A stretch of DNA of 15,296 nt from Oscillospiraceae bacterium (GTDB taxonomy: Bacteria; Bacillota; Clostridia; Oscillospirales; Acutalibacteraceae): positions 1-15,296 of the forward strand of contig SVOX01000021.1 in the NCBI GenBank assembly GCA_015066165.1. Reading direction: 5' to 3'. How positions within the stretch are numbered: position 1 is the stretch's first letter; the number at the start of each line of letters is the position of its first letter. The translations under genes were made by a program, and so were the position numbers. The notes under the pieces are model-generated. The model worked only from the letters and a program-made list of their open reading frames with translations, did not search any database and was not told the DNA's origin. Below, piece by piece: positions 7,589 to 12,080 of this stretch.

Positions 7589-8164
7589 ATGAAAAATATT
7601 TGGAAATGGTTAATAATTGCGGTAGTTTTAATAGGTGTGATTGTGGGAGCAACGCTTTTATATAACACTTTGAGTAAGGACTATAAAAACCAAAATTTTA
7701 CAACAGGTTCGCAAAGTGAAAGCAAAAATGATAAAAATCCGGAAGAAATGTTGGCGCCCGATTTTACCGTTACTGATTATAACGGTAAAAAGGTGAAACT
7801 TTCAGATTATAGGGGTAAACCGGTTGTTGTAAATTTTTGGGCAACTTGGTGCGGATATTGTAAACAAGAAATGCCTGATTTTAATACCGCATATAAGAAA
7901 TACCCAAACGTTCAGTTTTTAATGGTAAACGCTACCGACGGGGTACAAGAAACGGTTGATAAAGCAAAGACGTTTATAAGGAAAGGAAATTTTGAGTTCC
8001 CTGTGGTTTTTGATACCGAAGGACAAGCGGTAAACAATTATTACGTAACAGGTTTTCCCGCAACCTATTTTATTGACAAAAAGGGAAATCTTGTGACTTA
8101 TGCTAACGGTATGCTCGATTTAGAAACCCTTGAAAAAGGAATAAATATGATAAATGAGAAATAA
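7589..8164 (+). CDS. TlpA/ResA-like membrane-anchored thiol-disulfide oxidoreductase
   Basis: The 191-residue protein starts with a membrane anchor (about residues 6-25, MKNIWKWLIIAVVLIGVIVG), followed by a Lys/Ser-rich linker and a TlpA-family thioredoxin fold. The active site is FWATWCGYCKQEMPDF (C88, C91) and the cis-proline lies in VTGFPATYFID (P157). There is no lipobox Cys, so it is held by an uncleaved helix, with the domain outside the cell. It would receive electrons from CcdA and reduce surface or secreted protein disulfides. AGGAG at 7578-7582 overlaps the ccdA stop codon, indicating tight coupling. It is the last gene of its operon. Confidence 0.92.
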   Translation: MKNIWKWLIIAVVLIGVIVGATLLYNTLSKDYKNQNFTTGSQSESKNDKNPEEMLAPDFTVTDYNGKKVKLSDYRGKPVVVNFWATWCGYCKQEMPDFNTAYKKYPNVQFLMVNATDGVQETVDKAKTFIRKGNFEFPVVFDTEGQAVNNYYVTGFPATYFIDKKGNLVTYANGMLDLETLEKGINMINEK

Positions 8165-8193
8165 AAAACTGCCCGATTTTTTCGGGCAGTTTT
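8165..8193. terminator. Intrinsic terminator after tlpA-like gene, also usable on the minus strand
   Basis: The arms AAAACTGCCCGA (8165-8176) and TCGGGCAGTTTT (8182-8193) pair perfectly around a TTTTT loop, starting right after the stop codon. The reverse strand also ends in a T-rich run, so the hairpin can terminate the minus-strand GNAT gene too. A second weak hairpin with a similar right arm lies at 8224-8245 and overlaps the GNAT stop codon. Confidence 0.88.
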
Positions 8194-8245
8194 GTTATAT
8201 TTTTATTAATGAGAATATAGTTTAACTTGAGTTTTCGGGCAAGTT

Positions 8246-8683
8246 TTATTTTTTCATTTCCATATAAGGCAAAACCGAAAAACCGCTTTTTTCATAAAGT
8301 TTTACGGCACGTTCGTTTTCTTCTTCAACTTCTAAGCGGAAAATGCAGTTTGTGTATTTTTGGGTTATAAAATCCAACACTTTTTTACCAAGACCTAAAC
8401 CTCTAAACTTTTCTTTAATGTATAAATCTTCAAGCCAAATACACTGTTTTCCAAATTCGGTTGAAAAACTTTTTGCAATCATTGCATAACCCTGTATTTC
8501 AGCCGAATTTTCAATAATAAATCCCTCTAAATAAGGGTTTTCGTTTACACAGTTTTGAAAATCGGATTCATAAATTTCATCTGAACCGTTGGTAAAAACG
8601 GCGGGGGAATTGTAGAAAGTTTTCATCATATTAAGAACGTCTTGTTTATCAGTTTCGGTCATGGGTCTAATAATGTTAGTCAT
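8246..8683 (-). CDS. GNAT-family N-acetyltransferase
   Basis: The 145-residue protein is a single GNAT domain. The acetyl-CoA pyrophosphate-binding loop is seen as LYIKEKFRGLGLGKKVLDFI (R/Q-x-x-G-x-G). The preceding ENSAEIQGYAMIAKSFS strand and the closing RLEVEEENERAVKLYEKSGF motif are typical. Such enzymes move an acetyl group from acetyl-CoA to an amine on a small molecule, an antibiotic or a protein. The acceptor cannot be told from this sequence. The gene stands alone, with its own promoter at 8716-8744 and a GGAG ribosome binding site ahead of the ATG. The palindrome array lies just upstream of its promoter. Confidence 0.9.
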   Translation of the reverse strand: MTNIIRPMTETDKQDVLNMMKTFYNSPAVFTNGSDEIYESDFQNCVNENPYLEGFIIENSAEIQGYAMIAKSFSTEFGKQCIWLEDLYIKEKFRGLGLGKKVLDFITQKYTNCIFRLEVEEENERAVKLYEKSGFSVLPYMEMKK

Positions 8684-8715
8684 AGTTTTCTCCGTGGGTT
8701 TATTTTGTTTGTTAT

Positions 8716-8744
8716 ATTATAACATAAGCCATATTTTTAATCAA
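8716..8744 (-). promoter_or_regulatory. Sigma-A promoter for the GNAT gene
   Basis: On the minus strand TTGATT (8744-8739) is followed by a 17-base spacer and a perfect TATAAT (8721-8716). TGT immediately precedes the -10 and fits an extended -10 element. Confidence 0.75.
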
Positions 8745-8770
8745 TGATAGATTTGGCATACGTAAATTCG

Positions 8771-9049
8771 ATATAACTACACTTCGCTTCGTTGTGATAT
8801 GATACAAATTCAATGCCCGTTGAATTTTTGACCTATGCGTTCGAACTTCTACATATTAAATCACGGCGAAGCCGTGTATATCATCAATTCCGCAAGGAAT
8901 TGTATATCATCAAAGCAACGCTTTGTATATCATCATTGCGAAAGAGTTTTTGATACACGCTTCGTGTGATGATATACAGTCCTGACGGACTGACGAGATA
9001 CAACGATAGCAACGCTATCGTTAATGATATGCCATTGCTTTCGCAATGG
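8771..9049. repeat. Array of sequence-variable hairpins joined by TATATCATCA connectors
   Basis: The 400 bp between the GNAT and tRNA genes hold no convincing ORF but many short palindromes. They are: 8771-8800 (10-bp arms, two mismatches), 8806-8827 (AAATTCAA/TTGAATTT), 8862-8876 (CACGGC/GCCGTG), 8885-8902 (CAATTCC/GGAATTG), 8911-8925 (CAAAGC/GCTTTG), 8955-8967 (ACACG/CGTGT), 8977-8992 (CAGTCC/GGACTG), 9002-9022 (AACGATAGC/GCTATCGTT) and 9032-9049 (CCATTGC/GCAATGG), plus a decayed unit near 8936-8950. Loops are 3-4 bases in the core. The stems share no sequence, yet each is self-complementary. The joining sequence is TATATCATCA at 8877, 8903 and 8926. It is the reverse complement TGATGATATA at 8967, with two-mismatch copies at 8991 and 9022. 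The period is roughly 25 bp. I do not recognise a named family; function is unknown. Confidence 0.85.
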
Positions 9050-9051
9050 AT

Positions 9052-9084
9052 AAAAAAATCCAAGTCCGAAGACTTGGATTTTTT
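9052..9084 (-). terminator. tRNA terminator with UUCG tetraloop
   Basis: The 14-bp perfect arms 9053-9066 and 9071-9084 enclose a loop that reads UUCG in the minus-strand RNA, closed by a C-G pair. A run of U follows. The 5' arm begins at the final A of the tRNA's encoded CCA, so tRNA and terminator abut with no gap. Confidence 0.9.
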
Positions 9085-9160
9085 GGCCCGCCTAAGAGGA
9101 TTTGAACCTCCATTCTTCAGAATCGGAATCTGCTGCGTTATCCAGTTGCGCCATAGGCGG
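9084..9160 (-). tRNA. tRNA-Arg (anticodon CCG), CCA encoded
   Basis: Read on the minus strand, the molecule folds as a full cloverleaf. The acceptor stem CCGCCTA pairs with TAGGCGG in all seven positions. The D-arm is GCG/CGC with loop AACTGGATA. The anticodon arm has the loop TTCCGAT, giving anticodon CCG (plus-strand 9124-9126) and reading the Arg codon CGG. The T-arm GGAGG-TTCAAAT-CCTCT is canonical, the discriminator is G73 (9087), and CCA is genomically encoded (9086-9084). One G-A mismatch occurs at the top of the anticodon stem. No consensus promoter is apparent immediately upstream, where a small inverted-repeat element lies. Confidence 0.93.
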
Positions 9161-9185
9161 AAATATGCTTTTTTATATTGTTATT

Positions 9186-9255
9186 GTAGGGGCGTGCATT
9201 GCACGTCCGTTTGAAATCATAGAAATCTAACGGGCGACCAATGGTCGCCCCTTAG
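9186..9255. mobile_element. Small nested inverted-repeat element (MITE/REP-like)
   Basis: The roughly 70-bp element is bounded by imperfect inverted ends, GTAGGGGCG (9186-9194) and CGCCCCTTAG (9246-9255). Inside each end is a hairpin. One is 9190-9208, an 8-bp stem with one G-T pair and loop ATT. The other is 9232-9250, GGGCGACC/GGTCGCCC with loop AAT. Between them, CCGTT (9207-9211) is complementary to AACGG (9229-9233). There is no coding capacity. The layout is that of a non-autonomous miniature element or a folded intergenic repeat. It lies between galE (stop at 9272) and the tRNA. No target-site duplication is clear. Confidence 0.55.
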
Positions 9256-9271
9256 AAATATCAATATTGGT

Positions 9272-10285
9272 TTATTTTTCATAACCCTTTGGGTTATTCT
9301 TTTGCCAGTTCCAAGTATCACGGCACATTTCGTCAATGCCAAATTTTGCTTCCCAACCAAGTACATTCTTTGCTTTGTCAGCGTTGGCATAAACTTCGTC
9401 GGGGTCACCGGGACGGCGTGGGTCAATTACGTATGGCACGTCAATACCGTTTGCTTTGACAAAAGCATCACGAAGTTGTAAAACGCTGGTTCCGTTACCG
9501 GTACCAAGGTTGAACGCTTCGCAACCTTTGTTTTCAAGTGCCCAATCAACCGCTTTAACATGGCCGTTTGCAAGGTCAACAACGTGAATATAGTCACGCA
9601 CACCTGTACCGTCAACTGTATTATAATCATTACCAAAAACGTGAAGTTTTTCAAGTTTTCCAACTGCTACTTGAGAAATATAAGGCATAAGGTTATTAGG
9701 AATACCTTTGGGGTCTTCGCCAATGGTACCGCTTTCGTGAGCGCCAATGGGGTTGAAGTAACGAAGAAGCGCTATGCACCATTCTTTATCTGCAACATAT
9801 AGGTCACGTAAAATTTCTTCAATGAAATATTTTGTTCTTCCGTAAGGGTTGATAGCGCCCAAAGGCATACCTTCTACCAAAGGCATTTCGGTTGCAACAC
9901 CGTAAACTGTAGCCGAAGAAGAGAAAACAATCTTTTTAACGTCAAACTCGTTCATAACTTCAAGCAAAACAAGTGTGCTTATAAGGTTGTTATCGTAATA
10001 CATAATGGGTTCTCTTACCGATTCGCCAACTGCTTTAAGACCTGCAAAGTGGATAACCGCTTCAATTTGGTTTTCTTTAAATATTTTACGTAAAGCATCT
10101 TTGTTTCTTACGTCTTCTTGGTAAAATTTAATTGCTTTTCCTGTGATTTTTTCTACTCTTTTTAAAGATTCGCTGTTACTGTTGTCAAGGTTATCAACAA
10201 CAATAATGTCATAACCTGCTTTTTGCATTTCAACGCAGGTATGGCTTCCTATGTAACCTGCACCGCCGGTAACTAAAATTGACAT
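9272..10285 (-). CDS. galE: UDP-glucose 4-epimerase
   Basis: The 337-residue protein is a full-length extended short-chain dehydrogenase of the GalE family. The NAD-binding motif TGGAGYIGSH (G7, G10, G13) is at the N-terminus. The catalytic set is SSSATVYG (S124) and Y148-x-x-x-K152 in NPYGRTK. Segments such as IHFAGLKAVGES, YFNPIGAH, GVRDYIHVVDLA and NLGTGNGTSVL are diagnostic of GalE. The enzyme interconverts UDP-glucose and UDP-galactose for the Leloir pathway and for surface glycans. An AAAGGAG ribosome binding site and a strong promoter (10322-10350) precede it. It is divergent from the GPH symporter gene, and both have very strong promoters. A UDP-GlcNAc activity cannot be excluded from sequence. 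Confidence 0.96.
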   Translation of the reverse strand: MSILVTGGAGYIGSHTCVEMQKAGYDIIVVDNLDNSNSESLKRVEKITGKAIKFYQEDVRNKDALRKIFKENQIEAVIHFAGLKAVGESVREPIMYYDNNLISTLVLLEVMNEFDVKKIVFSSSATVYGVATEMPLVEGMPLGAINPYGRTKYFIEEILRDLYVADKEWCIALLRYFNPIGAHESGTIGEDPKGIPNNLMPYISQVAVGKLEKLHVFGNDYNTVDGTGVRDYIHVVDLANGHVKAVDWALENKGCEAFNLGTGNGTSVLQLRDAFVKANGIDVPYVIDPRRPGDPDEVYANADKAKNVLGWEAKFGIDEMCRDTWNWQKNNPKGYEK

Positions 10286-10321
10286 AAAATCGCTCCTTTG
10301 TTAATATTTTAACTATATTTT

Positions 10322-10350
10322 ATTTTATAATATATAGTATTGTTTGTCAA
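10322..10350 (-). promoter_or_regulatory. Sigma-A promoter for galE
   Basis: On the minus strand a perfect TTGACA (10350-10345) is followed by a 17-base spacer and TAAAAT (10327-10322), which matches the -10 consensus in 5 of 6 positions. TTCGCTT (10362-10356) lies six bases upstream of the -35. Confidence 0.75.
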
Positions 10351-10401
10351 GATATAAGCGAAATTGGAAAAATTATTTCATAAAAAAGAATTATAATTCG
10401 C

Positions 10402-10430
10402 TTGACAATTATTTTTTAAAAAGTTATAAT
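10402..10430 (+). promoter_or_regulatory. Consensus sigma-A promoter for the GPH symporter operon
   Basis: A perfect TTGACA (10402-10407), a 17-base spacer and a perfect TATAAT (10425-10430). This is the strongest promoter in the window. The -35 overlaps TTCGCTT (10397-10403), which also occurs upstream of the galE -35 in inverted orientation. Confidence 0.88.
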
Positions 10431-10438
10431 GAAATTGC

Positions 10439-10490
10439 ATAATTTTGAGGGGATAAATTGAATAATTTTAGACATTTTTCTCAAAATTAT
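10439..10490 (+). promoter_or_regulatory. Leader stem-loop at the 5' end of the GPH symporter mRNA
   Basis: ATAATTTTGAG (10439-10449) and CTCAAAATTAT (10480-10490) are perfect 11-base inverted repeats separated by 30 bases. They begin almost exactly where transcription from the promoter at 10402-10430 should start. They lie about 45 bases before the start codon. The structure could be an operator or a 5' mRNA-stabilising or regulatory stem. No known riboswitch is recognised. Confidence 0.45.
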
Positions 10491-10536
10491 CCAAGTTTTC
10501 CAAAAAATAATAAAAAATTTGAAAAGAGGTTTTAAA

Positions 10537-11952
10537 ATGGCAAAAAAACAACCGCAACTCGATGCCAACGGTTACCGCAAGTTTAGCATTCGTGACAGCG
10601 TGGCGTATGCGGCAGGTGACTTGGGATGTAATATGAGTTTTGCACTTAAGAGCACCATGGCAATTTTCTGGACACAATTTATGAAAATGGACTTATGGTA
10701 TGCATTATTGCTCATAATTGTTCAGGTATGGGACGCTATCAACGACCCGCTTATCGGTTCTATTATTGATGCTGACAGACATCAGTACAAACGCAATAAA
10801 TTCTTGGCATACATATGGGCCGGTTCTATTGGTCTTATAATTGGCGGCGCTTGTTGTTTTTTACCGTTCCCCAATGCTCCCACATGGGCTAAATTTATAA
10901 TCTTTATTGCAGGTTACGTTGTTTGGGACGCTTTTTACACAGTAGCAAACGTTCCTTACGGCTCACTTCTTTCTCTTATTTCTAACGACGTTAAAGACCG
11001 TGCTTCACTTTCGGCTTGGCGTTCTGTTGGTTCTATTTTTGGCAATATGGTTCCAATGGTTATTCTTCCTTTCATTATTTATGATAAAAACAATAACCTT
11101 ATCGGCAACCGTGTATTTATTGCCGCTCTTATAATGGGTGCGCTTGGATTCTTGTGTTTCCAATTTATGATTAAAAACACTACAATTCGTGTACAAACCA
11201 ATGCCACAATTGGTGAAGAAGCTCCAAAATTCAACATATTTAAAGCATTTGGTAACTTTGTAAAGAACCGCCCTGCAGTTGGCGCTACAATTGCTGCTAT
11301 GGGTATGTTTATTGGTATGCAAGGCGCTGCTACAGCAGTTACGGTTGTATTCCAGTCATATTTTAAAAACGTTCAAATTTCAGGTATTATTCAACTTTTT
11401 GCAATGATACCAATTGTTGTATTCACTCCTTTGGCTCGTAAAGCGGTTGCTCGTTTTGGTAAAAAAGAACTTGCAACATTCGGTTCTATTTGTTCAATGG
11501 CTGCAGGTCTTGGTTTGTTTATTGTAATGCCTAATAACACAGGGCTTGACCTTATTTTATACATTATATTCCAATTAGTATTCTCATTGGGACTTGGTAT
11601 CTATTCAACAGTATCATGGGCTATGATGGGCGACGCTATCGATTATAACGAATGGAAAACAGGCAGCCGTGAAGAAGGCACAGTTTATTCACTACATTCA
11701 TTCTTCCGTAAATTAGCACAAGGCATTGGTCCTTCGCTTGTGCTTGTTGTTATGGTTGCATTTGGTTATGTTGGCGCTGACGAAGGTAACCAAGCATGGC
11801 AAGTAGCAGTTAATATGCGTTACTTGGTAGCCGCTACTTATATGTTCTCGGCAATACTTCAATTCGTAGGTCTTGGTCTTGTTTATAACTTGGATAAAAA
11901 GACCTTGGCAAAAATGAATAAAGAACTTGGCCGTGAAACCGAAGAAGAGTAA
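10537..11952 (+). CDS. GPH-family sugar/hexuronide:cation symporter
   Basis: The 471-residue membrane protein has about twelve helices and the glycoside-pentoside-hexuronide family landmarks. These include YAAGDLGCNMSFALKST near the N-terminus, the helix-2/3 loop WDAINDPLIGSIIDADRHQYKRNK, and VPYGSLLSLISNDVKDRASLSAWRS. The conserved end of helix 10 is seen as YSTVSWAMMGDAIDYNEWKTGSREEG. GPH symporters bring in melibiose, xylosides or glucuronides with Na+ or H+; GusB/UidB belongs here. Co-direction with a GH2 enzyme and mannonate dehydratase favours a glucuronide substrate. The ATG at 10537 is chosen because AAGAGGT (10524-10530) lies just ahead of it. An in-frame TTG at 10519 overlaps no ribosome binding site. 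The gene ends before a hairpin at 11962-11996. Confidence 0.92.
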   Translation: MAKKQPQLDANGYRKFSIRDSVAYAAGDLGCNMSFALKSTMAIFWTQFMKMDLWYALLLIIVQVWDAINDPLIGSIIDADRHQYKRNKFLAYIWAGSIGLIIGGACCFLPFPNAPTWAKFIIFIAGYVVWDAFYTVANVPYGSLLSLISNDVKDRASLSAWRSVGSIFGNMVPMVILPFIIYDKNNNLIGNRVFIAALIMGALGFLCFQFMIKNTTIRVQTNATIGEEAPKFNIFKAFGNFVKNRPAVGATIAAMGMFIGMQGAATAVTVVFQSYFKNVQISGIIQLFAMIPIVVFTPLARKAVARFGKKELATFGSICSMAAGLGLFIVMPNNTGLDLILYIIFQLVFSLGLGIYSTVSWAMMGDAIDYNEWKTGSREEGTVYSLHSFFRKLAQGIGPSLVLVVMVAFGYVGADEGNQAWQVAVNMRYLVAATYMFSAILQFVGLGLVYNLDKKTLAKMNKELGRETEEE

Positions 11953-11961
11953 TTAAAATTT

Positions 11962-11999
11962 ATGATGCCCGACTGTCAAACGCAGTCGGACATCATTTT
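11962..11999 (+). terminator. Terminator or attenuator hairpin between symporter and GH2 genes
   Basis: The stem ATGATG-c-CCGACTG (11962-11975) pairs with CAGTCGG-a-CATCAT (11983-11996) with one mismatch and a 7-base loop. The T-run after it is short (TTTTA). It may stop only part of the transcripts, lowering downstream expression relative to the symporter. Confidence 0.65.
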
Positions 12000-12080
12000 A
12001 TCTAAAATTAAAAGTTAATTCATATATTATAACGGTATTTGGTTTAAAATAGTTATAGTATATTTTTTGGAGGCAATATA

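Noticed and set aside
8877..9031. CRISPR array from regularly spaced repeats
   Set aside because: The repeat is only about 10 bp, the intervening pieces are 13-21 bp and are themselves palindromes, and the repeat changes orientation. None of this fits CRISPR, and no cas genes are visible.
8966..9214. 82-residue plus-strand ORF
   Set aside because: It runs through the palindrome array, the terminator and antisense to the tRNA, has no ribosome binding site and no protein-like composition.
10519..10536. TTG start giving six extra residues to the GPH symporter
   Set aside because: The AAGAGGT ribosome binding site lies inside this stretch and is placed correctly for the ATG at 10537.
10437..10536. 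Riboswitch or T-box in the symporter leader
   Set aside because: Apart from the single long stem there is no conserved riboswitch core, T-box sequence or terminator/antiterminator pair.
11005..11322. 105-residue minus-strand ORF
   Set aside because: It lies wholly antisense within the GPH symporter gene and has a Thr/Asn/His-rich composition typical of a shadow frame.
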